Of a DNA stretch of 64,000 nucleotides, positions 1 through 8,565 are shown piece after piece. Position numbers and translations under genes: made by a program. Origin of the DNA: Cupriavidus consociatus (GTDB lineage Bacteria > Pseudomonadota > Gammaproteobacteria > Burkholderiales > Burkholderiaceae); the NCBI RefSeq assembly GCF_017814975.1, contig NZ_JAGIQA010000031.1, positions 34,815-98,814 on the forward strand, read 5' to 3'. Under the pieces are notes generated by a model that searched no databases, was not told where the DNA came from, and saw only the letters and a program-made list of their open reading frames with translations. Within the stretch, counting starts at the first letter, position 1. Every line of letters begins with the position of its first letter.

Positions 1-141
1 GGCAGGGGTGGCGGCAACGGTGTCGGCCAGCACAGACGCGAGCAATACCACCGCAGCCGTTTCACCGGCGCAGAACAACAACAGGGCCCACCGCAAGGGG
101 TGGACCCTGTCCTGGCGCAGCCCGCGCAGGGCCCGCCTCAA
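1..141 (-). CDS. hypothetical protein downstream of fabF, partial (runs off the window edge)
   Basis: An open frame of 47 codons starts with TTG 7 nt after the fabF stop and stays open to the window edge. The visible N-terminus is arginine-rich and is followed by two hydrophobic stretches (WALLLFC and AAVVLLASVLA), which suggests a signal anchor or membrane protein. A small membrane protein between fabF and rpoE occurs in related genomes, and that is the best guess from position. The gene is incomplete, the start is unproven, and I do not recognise a family. Confidence 0.4.
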   Translation of the reverse strand, partial: MRRALRGLRQDRVHPLRWALLLFCAGETAAVVLLASVLADTVAATPA

Positions 142-148
142 CCACGGA

Positions 149-1381
149 TCAGACGCGGCGGAAGACAAGCGTGCCGTTGGTACCGCCGAAACCGAAGTTG
201 TTCTTCACCGCAACGTCGATCTTCATTTCGCGCGCCGTGTTGGCCACGTAGTCCAGGTCGCATTCCGGATCCTGGTTGTCGATGTTGATCGTCGGCGGTG
301 ACACCTGGTTGTGCACGGCCAGCACGGTGAAGACCGATTCCAGGCCGCCGGCGCCGCCCAGCAGGTGGCCGGTCATCGACTTGGTCGAGTTCACCACCAT
401 CTTGTAGGCCTGGTCGCCGAACGCTGCCTTGATGGCATCGGATTCGTTCTTGTCGCCGAGCGGCGTCGAGGTGCCATGCGCGTTCAGGTAATGGACCTGG
501 TCCGCATTGATGCCTGCGTCCTTCAGCGCGTTGACCATGCAGCGGCGCGGGCCGTCCATGTTCGGCGCGGTCATGTGGAACGCATCGCCGCTCATGCCGA
601 AGCCGATCAGCTCGGCATAGATGCGCGCGCCGCGCGCCTTGGCCGACTCGTACTCTTCCAGCATCATCACGCCGGCGCCCTCGCCCAGCACGAAGCCGTC
701 GCGGTCCTTGTCCCACGGGCGCGAGGCCGCGGCCGGATCGTCGTTACGGGTCGACAGCGCGCGGGCCGCGGCAAAGCCGCCGATACCCAGCGGCGACACC
801 GTCGACTCTGCGCCCCCTGCCAGCATGGCATCGGCGTCGCCGGCCTGGATCAGGCGGGCGGCCAGGCCAATGCTGTGCAGGCCGGTCGTGCACGCGGTCA
901 CGGCAGCCAGGTTCGGGCCCTTGATGCCGTGGATGATCGACAGATGGCCGGCAATCATGTTGATGATCGAGCCCGGCACAAAGAACGGCGAAATGCGGCG
1001 CGGACCGCGTTCGGTCAGCACGGCATGGGTGTCTTCGATCATCGGCAAGCCGCCGATGCCCGAGCCGACCAGCACGCCGATGCGCTCGGCGTTGGCTTCG
1101 GTCACTTCCAGGCCGCTGTCCTTCAGGGCCTGCGTACCCGCGGCGATGCCGTAATGGATAAAGGTATCCATATTGCGGGCTTCCTTGGCCGGGATGTAGT
1201 CCTCGGCATTGAAGCCCTTCACTTCACCGGCGAAGTGCACGGAAAGCGCGGAGTGATCGAATTTGGTGATGGTGGCGATGCCGGACTTGCCGGCTACCAG
1301 GTTGGCCCAGCCTTCGGCAACCGTGTTTCCGACCGGAGACACAAGGCCAAGCCCAGTGACGACGACGCGACGACGGCTCAC
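149..1381 (-). CDS. fabF: 3-oxoacyl-[ACP] synthase II (KAS II)
   Basis: Condenses malonyl-ACP with a growing acyl-ACP in type II fatty acid elongation in the cytoplasm. KAS II is the form that controls the long-chain and cis-vaccenate steps. The 410 residues match the family length. The thiolase fold carries the nucleophilic cysteine at residue 164 (context TACTTG). The first active-site histidine is in NAHGTST near residue 304, and the second histidine and the glycine-rich C-terminal loop (NNFGFGGTNG) are also present. It is the last fab gene of the leftward plsX-fabH-fabD-fabG-acpP-fabF cluster and lies 189 nt after acpP, as in most beta-proteobacteria. The ATG start aligns with the family N-terminus MSRRRVVVTGLG. 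Nothing is unusual in the sequence. Confidence 0.97.
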   Translation of the reverse strand: MSRRRVVVTGLGLVSPVGNTVAEGWANLVAGKSGIATITKFDHSALSVHFAGEVKGFNAEDYIPAKEARNMDTFIHYGIAAGTQALKDSGLEVTEANAERIGVLVGSGIGGLPMIEDTHAVLTERGPRRISPFFVPGSIINMIAGHLSIIHGIKGPNLAAVTACTTGLHSIGLAARLIQAGDADAMLAGGAESTVSPLGIGGFAAARALSTRNDDPAAASRPWDKDRDGFVLGEGAGVMMLEEYESAKARGARIYAELIGFGMSGDAFHMTAPNMDGPRRCMVNALKDAGINADQVHYLNAHGTSTPLGDKNESDAIKAAFGDQAYKMVVNSTKSMTGHLLGGAGGLESVFTVLAVHNQVSPPTINIDNQDPECDLDYVANTAREMKIDVAVKNNFGFGGTNGTLVFRRV

Positions 1382-1570
1382 TATGTTTTCCTACGGGTGC
1401 GTGAAGAGGCAACGGAACGACGGATCAGCCTGCTGGCGTGCCACGGCGCGGCGGACAGGCGCGTTCCATTCTGCGTCTTCGAACAGACGAAAGCCACAGA
1501 AAACAGCAAGGCAAGGCCGCGACGGCCCGCCCACCTGCCTTCTGTGGCTCGGAATTCAGATACGACGGGC

Positions 1571-1810
1571 TCAGGCCTTGACGTGCGCGGTGGCGTAGTC
1601 GATTGCCTGTTGCACGGTCGTGATCTTTTCGGCTTCCTCATCGGGAATTTCCATGCCGAATTCATCTTCCAACGCCATCACGAGTTCAACCGTGTCCAGC
1701 GAGTCCGCACCGAGGTCGTTCACGAACGAGGATTCGTTCTTGATGTCTGCCTCGGCCACGCCAAGCTGTTCTGCCACGATTTTCTTGACGCGTTGTTCGA
1801 TATTGTCCAT
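1571..1810 (-). CDS. acpP: acyl carrier protein
   Basis: Carries acyl intermediates of fatty acid synthesis as thioesters on a 4'-phosphopantetheine arm. The 79-residue acidic protein has the canonical attachment site DSLD, with Ser37 as the modified residue, followed by the recognition helix [12 protein letters not shown]. Length and sequence match AcpP of related beta-proteobacteria. A strong ribosome binding site (GGAGGG) sits just before the ATG, as expected for one of the most abundant cell proteins. It lies between fabG and fabF, with about 180 nt of non-coding DNA on either side. Those spacers may carry an extra promoter, but I could not identify a convincing one. Confidence 0.98.
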
Positions 1811-1990
1811 GTAACCCTCCAGGGAAGTTCGACAAAAAGTGGGCGCATTTTAGCAGGTTTGGGACGACAGAAATGCCGCCTGCCAAGCTTTGCAAGAATC
1901 GCGCCCGTTTGGTTCGGAAAACTACGACTTCACCACGGCTTCAAGCAGCTTCTTCCGGCTTCTCACCGAAAAACCGCCACCCAACACCGA

Positions 1991-2740
1991 TTAATTCATG
2001 TACATCCCGCCGTTCACATGCAGCGTGGTGCCGGTGATGTAGGCGGCTTGCGGACCGGCCAGGAAGGCCACCGCATTGGCGATATCCTCAGGCTGGCCCA
2101 GTCGGCCCAGCGGGATCTGCTGCTTGAGCGATGCATGCTGCTCTTCGGACAGCGCCTTGGTCATGTCGGTATCGATGAAACCGGGCGCAACGCAGTTGAC
2201 CGTCACGTTTCGGCTGCCGATCTCGGCGGCCAGCGAGCGAGTCATGCCGGCCACGCCCGCCTTGGCGGCCGAGTAGTTCATCTGGCCGGGGTTGCCCACC
2301 GAGCCGACCACCGAAGTGATATTGATGATGCGGCCCTGGCGGGCCTTCATCATCGGACGCAGCACCGCGCGCGACAGGCGGAAGACCGAGGTCAGGTTGG
2401 TCTGGATGACCGCGACCCAGTCCTCGTCCTTCATACGCATCGCCAGCTGGTCTTGCGTGATACCCGCATTGTTGACCAGCACGCCGATGCCGCCATGGGT
2501 CTTCACGATCTCGTCGATCAGGGCATCGCAAGCCGCCGCGTCGTTGACGTTCAGTACTGCGCCCTTGCCCTTCAGGCCTTCGGCGCCGAAGTATTCGGTG
2601 ATGCCAGCAGCGCCGGACTCGCTGGTGGCAGTGCCGATCACGGTGGCGCCCTGGCGGGCGAGTTCCAGCGCGATGGCGCGGCCGATGCCACGCGAGGCGC
2701 CGGTGACCAGCGCAACCTGGTTATCGAGAAGTTTGGTCAT
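1991..2740 (-). CDS. fabG: 3-oxoacyl-[ACP] reductase
   Basis: NADPH-dependent short-chain dehydrogenase that reduces 3-oxoacyl-ACP to 3-hydroxyacyl-ACP in each round of fatty acid elongation. The 249 residues show the Rossmann motif TGASRGIG (residues 13-20), the NNAG motif (90-93), and the catalytic Ser143, Tyr156 and Lys160 (YSAAK). The C-terminus is the usual HVNGGMYM. The frame is open further upstream, but the methionine at 2740 gives the canonical MTKLLDNQVALVTG N-terminus, so I chose it. It follows fabD by 47 nt in the same direction. Confidence 0.97.
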   Translation of the reverse strand: MTKLLDNQVALVTGASRGIGRAIALELARQGATVIGTATSESGAAGITEYFGAEGLKGKGAVLNVNDAAACDALIDEIVKTHGGIGVLVNNAGITQDQLAMRMKDEDWVAVIQTNLTSVFRLSRAVLRPMMKARQGRIINITSVVGSVGNPGQMNYSAAKAGVAGMTRSLAAEIGSRNVTVNCVAPGFIDTDMTKALSEEQHASLKQQIPLGRLGQPEDIANAVAFLAGPQAAYITGTTLHVNGGMYMN

Positions 2741-2787
2741 GCAGAATGTCCTTTCGTGCTCTTTTGTCCTGGGCTGACTTCCCTGGC

Positions 2788-3717
2788 TCACTTCAACAGG
2801 GCCAGCGTGTCCTGCAGCGAGGCCGGATCGAAGATCGCGCCGCCGGTCAGGTTGCCGTCGATGCGCTTGGTCATGCCGGCCAGTACCTTGCCCGGGCCGC
2901 ATTCGATCACATGCGTGACGCCTTCGGCAGCCATTTTCTGCACGCACTCGACCCAGCGCACCGGCGCCGCGGCCTGGCGCACCAGCGCGTCCTTGATCGC
3001 TTCCGGATCATTGACGATCGCAACGTCGACGTTGTTCACCAGCGGAATCGACGGCGACGAGAACGGCAGCGCGGCCATCCGCTCGCGCAGGCGGTCCGAA
3101 GCGGGCTTGAGCAGCGATGAGTGGAACGGCGCCGACACCGGCAGCGGCAGCGCTCGCTTGGCCCCCTTGGCCTTGGCGATCTCGCATGCTTTCTCGACCG
3201 CACCCTTGTGGCCGGCAATCACGACCTGCGACGGGGCGTTGAAGTTGACGGCTTCGACCACGCCGGCGGCAGCCGCCTCGGCGCACGCGGCACGGACGTC
3301 GTCATCGGACAAGCCCAGGATCGCGGCCATGCCGCCCTCGCCCACCGGTACGGCTTCCTGCATGGCCTGCGCGCGGAAACGCACCAGCGGCACCGCGTCG
3401 GCAAACGGGATCACGCCCGCGGCCACCAGCGCCGAGTACTCGCCCAGGCTGTGGCCGGCCACCAGCGCCGGCGCCGGGCCACCGGCGTCCAGCCACGCTC
3501 GGTAGACCGCCACGGCGGCGGTCAGCATCACCGGCTGGGTATTGGTGGTCAGGTTCAGTTCTTCGGCGGGACCTTCGGCGATCAGGCGGCCGAGGTCCTG
3601 GCCCAGCGCGGCCGAGGCTTCTTCCACCGTGGCGCGCACGACTGCGTTATCCGCGAAGGCATTGAGCATGCCGACCGACTGCGAACCCTGGCCGGGAAAT
3701 ACGAAAGCGAATTTCAT
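2788..3717 (-). CDS. fabD: malonyl-CoA:ACP transacylase
   Basis: Moves malonyl groups from CoA to acyl carrier protein, supplying the extender unit for fatty acid synthesis. The 309 residues begin with the family hallmark FVFPGQGSQ. The serine nucleophile is Ser90 in GHSLGEYSAL, and the catalytic histidine lies in the PVSAPFHSSLLKP segment. The start at 3717 was chosen over an upstream in-frame methionine because MKFAFVFPGQG is the conserved N-terminus. It sits between fabH and fabG in the leftward cluster. Confidence 0.97.
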   Translation of the reverse strand: MKFAFVFPGQGSQSVGMLNAFADNAVVRATVEEASAALGQDLGRLIAEGPAEELNLTTNTQPVMLTAAVAVYRAWLDAGGPAPALVAGHSLGEYSALVAAGVIPFADAVPLVRFRAQAMQEAVPVGEGGMAAILGLSDDDVRAACAEAAAAGVVEAVNFNAPSQVVIAGHKGAVEKACEIAKAKGAKRALPLPVSAPFHSSLLKPASDRLRERMAALPFSSPSIPLVNNVDVAIVNDPEAIKDALVRQAAAPVRWVECVQKMAAEGVTHVIECGPGKVLAGMTKRIDGNLTGGAIFDPASLQDTLALLK

Positions 3718-3793
3718 CGGATTGGAACCCTTTATGGAACGGGAAGCCGGCGCGGCGGCACGCGGCTTGGCGCGCACCAGGCACCGGCCGCGA

Positions 3794-4774
3794 TTACATG
3801 CGCAGCAGCACCGCGCCCCAGGTGAAGCCGCCGCCGACGCCTTCCATCAGCACGGTCTGGCCTGGGCGGATGCGGCCGTCGCGCACGGCGACGTCGAGCG
3901 CGAGCGGGATCGACGCAGCCGAGGTGTTGCCGTGCTCGTGCACGGTGGCAACCATGCGCTCGGCGGGCAAGCCCAGCTTTTTGGCCGTGCCCTGCATGAT
4001 GCGGATATTGGCCTGGTGCGGGATCAGCCAGTCGATCTGCTCGGGCTGCATGGCCGCCAGTTCCATGGCTTCGCGGGCAACCTTGTCGAGCACGGTCACG
4101 GCAAGCTTGAACACGGCCTGGCCGTCCATGTGCAGGAATGCGTTGCCGGTGATATTGCCGCCCGAGACATTGCCTGGCACGCACAGGATGTCGACGTGGC
4201 TGCCATCCGAGTGCATGGCGCTCGACAGGATGCCGGGCTCTTCCGAGGCGGTCAGCACCACGGCGCCGGCGCCGTCGCCGAACAGCACGCAGGTAGTACG
4301 GTCGTTGAAATCCAGGATGCGCGAGAACACTTCAGTGCCGATCACCAGCACATTGCGGTGCGAACCGCTGCGGATGAACTTATCGGCCGTGGCGAGCGCA
4401 TAGACAAAACCCGAGCACACCGCCTGCAGGTCGAACGCCGCGCAGTGGTTGGTGATGCCCAGCTTCTGCTGCACCATGCAGGCGGTGCTGGGGAAGACGA
4501 AGTCAGGCGTGGACGTGGCGACGATGATCAGGTCGATGCTCTGCCGGTCGATGCCGGCGGCTTCGATGGCCTGCTCCGCGGCCTTGACCGCCAGGTCGCT
4601 ACTGGTCACCTCGGGCTCCGCCCAGTGGCGCGCCGAGATGCCGCTGCGCGAGACGATCCACTCGTCGCTGGTCTCGATGCCCTTTTCGGCAAGCTGCGCC
4701 GCCAGATCATGGTTGGTCACGCGCCGCGGGGGCAGGTAGCTCCCGGTACCGATGATTTTTGCGTACTTGGTCAT
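3794..4774 (-). CDS. fabH: 3-oxoacyl-[ACP] synthase III (KAS III)
   Basis: Initiates fatty acid synthesis by condensing acetyl-CoA with malonyl-ACP. The 326-residue thiolase-fold protein has the nucleophilic Cys120 in AVCSGFVYAL, the catalytic histidine in IPHQANIRI and the asparagine in EHGNTSAAS. The C-terminal GGGFTWGAVLLR motif is intact. It lies 52 nt after plsX and 76 nt before fabD, the normal arrangement, and is probably cotranscribed from the promoter upstream of yceD or from one nearer plsX. Confidence 0.97.
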   Translation of the reverse strand: MTKYAKIIGTGSYLPPRRVTNHDLAAQLAEKGIETSDEWIVSRSGISARHWAEPEVTSSDLAVKAAEQAIEAAGIDRQSIDLIIVATSTPDFVFPSTACMVQQKLGITNHCAAFDLQAVCSGFVYALATADKFIRSGSHRNVLVIGTEVFSRILDFNDRTTCVLFGDGAGAVVLTASEEPGILSSAMHSDGSHVDILCVPGNVSGGNITGNAFLHMDGQAVFKLAVTVLDKVAREAMELAAMQPEQIDWLIPHQANIRIMQGTAKKLGLPAERMVATVHEHGNTSAASIPLALDVAVRDGRIRPGQTVLMEGVGGGFTWGAVLLRM

Positions 4775-4826
4775 GTAGTGTCGGATCGTATGGACCGCAG
4801 TTCCCGCTGGCTGGCGCGCTAGGCGC

Positions 4827-5906
4827 TCAGGCGGCGTGGGTACTGGGATGCGCGCTGGGCGCGTCTGTCTCCGGGGCGGTCTGCGCCACGCCAGCGGCGC
4901 TGGACTTATCGGCGAAAGCCCGTGCGATACGGGGAATCACGCCATTCTTGGCGGCATCATACCCGCGTTTGATAGCCCACTCAAAAGAATGGGCATCGGC
5001 CGAACCGTGGCTCTTGATCACCAGGCCGCGCAGGCCCAGCAGCGACGCACCGTTGTAGCGCGCCGGGTCAAGCCGCTTGGCGAGCCGCGACAGCACCGGC
5101 ATGGCCACCGCCGCGAGCAGCTTGGTGAACCACGAGCGGGTGAATTCTTCCTTGATCATGCCGCCGATCATCTTGGCGAGGCCCTCGGTGCTCTTGAGTG
5201 CCACATTGCCGACAAAGCCGTCGCAGACGACGATATCGGTCGTTCCCTTGAAGATGTCGTTGCCTTCCACGTTGCCGTAGAAATTGAGCTCGGAAGCGCG
5301 CAACAGCTCGCCGGCGCGCTTGACCACCTCGTTGCCCTTGATGACCTCCTCGCCGATATTCAGCAGGCCGACGGTCGGGCGGTCCTTGTGGTCCACCACT
5401 GCCACCATGGCCTCGGCCATGCGGGCAAACTGCAACAGGTGTTCGGGCTCACAGTCGGCGTTGGCGCCGAGGTCCAGCACGGTGGTGCCCCAGCCTTCCT
5501 GGTTCGGGATGGTGGTGGCGATGGCCGGCCGCTCGATGCCTTCGAGCGTTTTCAGCACATAGCGCGATACCGCCATCAGCGCGCCGGTATTGCCGGCGGA
5601 GATGCAGGCACCGGCATGGCCTTCCTTGACCTGGGTGACGGCCACGCGCATCGAAGAATCCTTCTTCTTGCGCAGCGCCACCTCGACCGGGTCATCCATG
5701 GTGATGACCTCGGTGGCCTCGACGATGCTCACACGGGGATGATCCAGCGCATGCAGCTTTTTCAGCTGCGTGCGGATGGCTTCCGACAGGCCCACCAGCA
5801 CCATTTCGGCATCGTCGTGGCGGGATAGAAAACTGATCGCCGCGGGCACGGTCACGGACACGCCGTGGTCGCCGCCCATGCAGTCGATAGCGATTTTGAT
5901 CGTCAT
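4827..5906 (-). CDS. plsX: phosphate acyltransferase PlsX
   Basis: Converts acyl-ACP to acyl-phosphate, the acyl donor for PlsY, and so links fatty acid synthesis to phospholipid assembly at the membrane. The 359 residues start with the conserved IAIDCMGGDHG loop. The core SAGNTGALM and DLGANADC segments match the family. The frame extends upstream, but the ATG at 5906 gives the canonical MTIKIAIDCMGGD. The last ~25 residues (after FADKSS) are Ala/Pro-rich and look disordered. A stem-loop terminator lies about 60 nt upstream, between rpmF and this gene. Confidence 0.96.
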   Translation of the reverse strand: MTIKIAIDCMGGDHGVSVTVPAAISFLSRHDDAEMVLVGLSEAIRTQLKKLHALDHPRVSIVEATEVITMDDPVEVALRKKKDSSMRVAVTQVKEGHAGACISAGNTGALMAVSRYVLKTLEGIERPAIATTIPNQEGWGTTVLDLGANADCEPEHLLQFARMAEAMVAVVDHKDRPTVGLLNIGEEVIKGNEVVKRAGELLRASELNFYGNVEGNDIFKGTTDIVVCDGFVGNVALKSTEGLAKMIGGMIKEEFTRSWFTKLLAAVAMPVLSRLAKRLDPARYNGASLLGLRGLVIKSHGSADAHSFEWAIKRGYDAAKNGVIPRIARAFADKSSAAGVAQTAPETDAPSAHPSTHAA

Positions 5907-5967
5907 TGTTCCTGGTACGGATAGCGCGGCAGCGCACACCACGCCCGGCGGTTATCCCGAGCGCCCA

Positions 5968-6003
5968 ACAAAAAAGCGGCAACGATCTTGCCGCTTTTTT
6001 GTG
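5968..6003 (-). terminator. bidirectional stem-loop terminator between rpmF and plsX
   Basis: A near-perfect stem of 13 bp (AAAAAAGCGGCAA against TTGCCGCTTTTTT) with a 5-nt loop, flanked by A runs on one side and T runs on the other. It can act on either strand. On the minus strand it falls after rpmF and before plsX, so it probably lets a fraction of yceD-rpmF transcripts stop before the lipid genes. Confidence 0.8.
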
Positions 6004-6069
6004 TCTGACCGTCTTGTGTCCGACTTACAGGCATGCGCGAGCGAGACGCAATGTCACGCCACGAAGCTA

Positions 6070-6249
6070 TCAGTCGTTCTTGGTCTTGATGACCTTGCGG
6101 CCACGGTAGTAGCCGTTCGGGCTGACGTGGTGACGCAGGTGGGTTTCGCCGGTGGTCGGCTCGACGGCCAGCGGGGCGACCGTCAGGTGGTCGTGCGAAC
6201 GATGCATGCCGCGCTTGGACGGCGACTTCTTGTTCTGTTGAACAGCCAT
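6070..6249 (-). CDS. rpmF: 50S ribosomal protein bL32
   Basis: A 59-residue basic protein of the large ribosomal subunit. The sequence MAVQQNKKSPSKRGMHRSHD at the N-terminus and YYRGRKVIKTKND at the C-terminus are those of bL32. The central HLRHHVSPNGYYRG segment has histidines in place of the zinc-binding cysteines found in some bL32 versions, so this looks like a C-minus, zinc-independent form. The order yceD-rpmF-plsX-fab is widespread in proteobacteria and couples ribosome and membrane synthesis. A strong terminator follows at 5968-6003. Confidence 0.96.
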   Translation of the reverse strand: MAVQQNKKSPSKRGMHRSHDHLTVAPLAVEPTTGETHLRHHVSPNGYYRGRKVIKTKND

Positions 6250-6366
6250 GATGACTCCTTCGAGAATTTTTCAATATTAACACACGCATCCCGCCCAAGG
6301 CGTAGCCGGGGCCCGGCCGGATGCTTCAACTACCACCTGCGGAACACGCCGTCGGCCCGGTTGGCC

Positions 6367-6957
6367 TCAGTGCTTGTTCTTCAGGCCGGCCAGCGCCGCA
6401 AAGGGCGAAGGCCGCTTTTCTTCCTCTGGCTCAGCCTCGGGCTGGGCCTCGCCGTCCGTGCCGGTCACGAGGCTTTCGTGCACCGACGGGCAGGCGTCAT
6501 GCTTGGGGGCCACCGGCAGCGCCAGCAGCACTTCATCTTCAATCAATTCCAGCAGCGAAAAGCGCTTGGAGCCGGCGATCACGTCGACTTCGTCGTCGTC
6601 CATCGGTGCGGCGTCGGCTGCCTCTTCGCTCTCCACCACCTCGAAGCGCGTAGCCGTATCGATCGGCTCGGCATAAGGCGCCAGGCAGCGCTGGCAATCC
6701 AGCCACATCCGGCCCTTGATGGTCACATCGAGGAACAGTCGCCGCGCCACCGGGGCGCCCGGCTCGGCCGCCTCTTCGCGCACGAAGCCGGTAGCCGTAT
6801 AGGCAAGCGTCTCTTCGGGGGCCGAGGCTGGCGCTTGCGCAGCGGTCTCGGCTAAGATGCGCGGCAAATCCCGCACCGCCACGTCGCCGCTCAGGCTTTC
6901 GCTCTTGCGGCAGAACGCGAAGAGATCAAGCGCGCGCAGGTCAATAGGCTGGGTCAT
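6367..6957 (-). CDS. yceD: YceD family protein (DUF177), probable 23S rRNA accumulation factor
   Basis: A 196-residue acidic protein of the DUF177 family. Family members lie next to rpmF and have been linked to 23S rRNA accumulation in bacteria and chloroplasts. The CxxC-type motif LDCQRCLAPY is present in the middle, followed by an Asp/Glu-rich stretch (EEAADAAPMDDDEVD). I chose the ATG at 6957 (MTQPIDLRALDLFAF), because this is where family similarity begins; the upstream extension is rich in Arg and Cys and looks non-coding. It is the first gene of the leftward operon driven by the promoter at 7073-7102. Confidence 0.92.
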   Translation of the reverse strand: MTQPIDLRALDLFAFCRKSESLSGDVAVRDLPRILAETAAQAPASAPEETLAYTATGFVREEAAEPGAPVARRLFLDVTIKGRMWLDCQRCLAPYAEPIDTATRFEVVESEEAADAAPMDDDEVDVIAGSKRFSLLELIEDEVLLALPVAPKHDACPSVHESLVTGTDGEAQPEAEPEEEKRPSPFAALAGLKNKH

Positions 6958-7072
6958 GTGCGTGGCTCCCGTCGTATTGCAATGACTGGCTCGCCACACC
7001 CCACGCCTGCGCTGACAGCGGCCGCTCACCTTGGCGGCACAGCGCCCAAGTGCGGATGCGGCAAAGCGCGCG

Positions 7073-7102
7073 ATTATACGACGTAAACCTTGTGGAGGTC
7101 AA
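7073..7102 (-). promoter_or_regulatory. sigma70-type promoter for yceD-rpmF-plsX-fab
   Basis: On the minus strand a TTGACC -35 box (7097-7102) and a perfect TATAAT -10 box (7073-7078) are separated by 18 bp. This predicts a transcript start near 7066, about 110 nt ahead of the yceD ATG. It is one of the best promoter matches in the window and is placed correctly for the lipid and ribosome operon. Confidence 0.7.
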
Positions 7103-7152
7103 AGGTCTTGCCAGTCAAACCTTGCCTCATTCCTGTTACGCTTCAATCACTT

Positions 7153-7752
7153 ATGCATCAAGAACCCCTCCCCAGGCTGATCCTCGGCTCCGGCTCGCCC
7201 TACCGCCGCGAGTTGCTCGAGCGGCTGCACATCCCCTTCGAAGTAGCCATCCCGGACATCGACGAAACCCCGCTCGCCGGAGAAGCGCCGGAGGCTACCG
7301 CCCTGCGCCTGTCGCAGCGCAAGGCCGAGGCCATTGCCGCACGGCACCCCGGTGCGCTGGTGATCGGCTCGGACCAGGTGCTGACGCTGGACGGGGCGCA
7401 GATGGGAAAGCCCGGCACGCACGACAAGGCCGTCGCGCAGCTGCGCCGCATGCGCGGGCGCACCGCCACCTTTCATTCGGCTTTGTGCCTGCTGGACGGG
7501 CGCAGCGGCAACGCGCAACTGGCCGACGTACAGACGCGCGTGACCATGCGCGACCTGAGCGACGCCGAGATCGAAGCCTACCTGCAGCTGGAACGTCCCT
7601 ATGACGTGGCGGGCAGCGCCAAGTCCGAAGGGCTCGGCATCACGCTGCTCGCGCGCGTCGAGTCCGACGACCCCACGGCGCTGGTCGGGCTGCCGCTGAT
7701 CGCGCTGACCGGCATGCTGCGCCAGGCGGGCTACCCGCTGCTCGCGGCATGA
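7153..7752 (+). CDS. Maf-like nucleotide pyrophosphatase, YceF subgroup
   Basis: Hydrolyses non-canonical nucleoside triphosphates such as 7-methyl-GTP, which keeps modified nucleotides out of nucleic acids. The 199 residues include the N-terminal loop LILGSGSPYRRELLERL typical of Maf proteins, the IGSDQVL motif with the catalytic Asp, and the late YDVAGSAKSEG segment. The subgroup assignment (YceF, m7GTP) rests on SGSPYRRELL and on the location divergent from yceD-rpmF. The ATG at 7153 was chosen over one 63 nt upstream because similarity begins at LPRLILGSGS. It is followed 16 nt later by the methyltransferase gene. Confidence 0.93.
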   Translation: MHQEPLPRLILGSGSPYRRELLERLHIPFEVAIPDIDETPLAGEAPEATALRLSQRKAEAIAARHPGALVIGSDQVLTLDGAQMGKPGTHDKAVAQLRRMRGRTATFHSALCLLDGRSGNAQLADVQTRVTMRDLSDAEIEAYLQLERPYDVAGSAKSEGLGITLLARVESDDPTALVGLPLIALTGMLRQAGYPLLAA

Positions 7753-7768
7753 CGCATCGGAGCCAACC

Positions 7769-8500
7769 ATGAGCGGCAATCTTTTCCTGATCCCCAATAC
7801 CCTCGGCAAGCGCGACGAAGCCGATCCGCTGGCCGACGTCATTCCCGCCGGCGTGCAGCAGATCGCCGCGGGCCTCGGCTACCTGGTCGCCGAGAACGCC
7901 AAGACCGCCCGCGCCTTCCTGAAGAAGCTGGGCGAAAGCACCCCGCTGGCACGACCGATCCAGCAGATCGAGATCCGCGAGCTGAACGTCAACACCCGCG
8001 CCGATGCGCTGGCCGAGTTGCTGGCGCCGATCCAGGCCGGCCGCGACGGCGGCCTGCTGTCCGAAGCAGGCGTGCCGGCGGTGGCCGATCCAGGCGCCGA
8101 GCTGGTCCGGCTGGCGCACGCGCGCGGCATCCGGGTGCGGCCGCTGGTCGGGCCCAGTTCGATCCTGCTGGCGGTGATGGGCTCGGGCCTGAACGGCCAG
8201 AGCTTTGCCTTCAATGGCTACCTGCCAGTCGACGCCGGCGAACGCGCGCAGCGGCTGCGCGAACTGGAACAGCGTTCGCGCAAGGCCAGCCAGACGCAGG
8301 TGTTCATCGAAACGCCGTACCGCAACGCCGCGCTGCTCGAAGCCATGCGCGAGCATTGCGCCGGCACTACGCTGCTGTCGGTGGCGGTGGACCTGACGCT
8401 GCCGACCGAAACCATCGTCACGCTGCCGCTGTCGGCGTGGAAGGCAGACCGGCTTGCGCTGCACAAGCGGCCCGCGATCTTCTCGATGCTGGCGGCCTGA
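7769..8500 (+). CDS. SAM-dependent methyltransferase, tetrapyrrole-methylase / RsmI superfamily
   Basis: A 243-residue protein of the SAM-dependent tetrapyrrole methylase fold that also includes the 16S rRNA 2'-O-methyltransferase RsmI. The segment GLLSEAGVPAVADPGAELV is the RsmI-like variant of the family SAM-site motif, and RPLVGPSSILLAVMGSGLNG follows as in RsmI. It is about 40-50 residues shorter than RsmI and has a different N-terminus (MSGNLFLIPNTLG), so it is probably a paralogue whose substrate is unknown. It sits between maf and a bidirectional terminator. Confidence 0.88.
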   Translation: MSGNLFLIPNTLGKRDEADPLADVIPAGVQQIAAGLGYLVAENAKTARAFLKKLGESTPLARPIQQIEIRELNVNTRADALAELLAPIQAGRDGGLLSEAGVPAVADPGAELVRLAHARGIRVRPLVGPSSILLAVMGSGLNGQSFAFNGYLPVDAGERAQRLRELEQRSRKASQTQVFIETPYRNAALLEAMREHCAGTTLLSVAVDLTLPTETIVTLPLSAWKADRLALHKRPAIFSMLAA

Positions 8501-8518
8501 CCACGCCAGAATGTGTAG

Positions 8519-8546
8519 AAAGGGGCGCAACGGCGCCCCTTTTTTA
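8519..8546 (+). terminator. rho-independent terminator after the methyltransferase gene
   Basis: Perfect 8-bp stem AGGGGCGC / GCGCCCCT (8521-8540) with loop AACG, followed by TTTTTT. It lies between two convergent genes and should end the maf-methyltransferase transcript. The minus-strand side has a weaker T run. Confidence 0.85.
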
Positions 8547-8565
8547 TCTGGCGAAGCGCACCGCC

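Noticed and set aside
311..3505. A very long plus-strand open frame (over 1000 codons) opposite fabF, acpP, fabG and fabD
   Set aside because: It runs antisense to four well-recognised genes. Its translation is His/Arg/Gly-rich with no domain, as expected from antisense frames in high-GC DNA.
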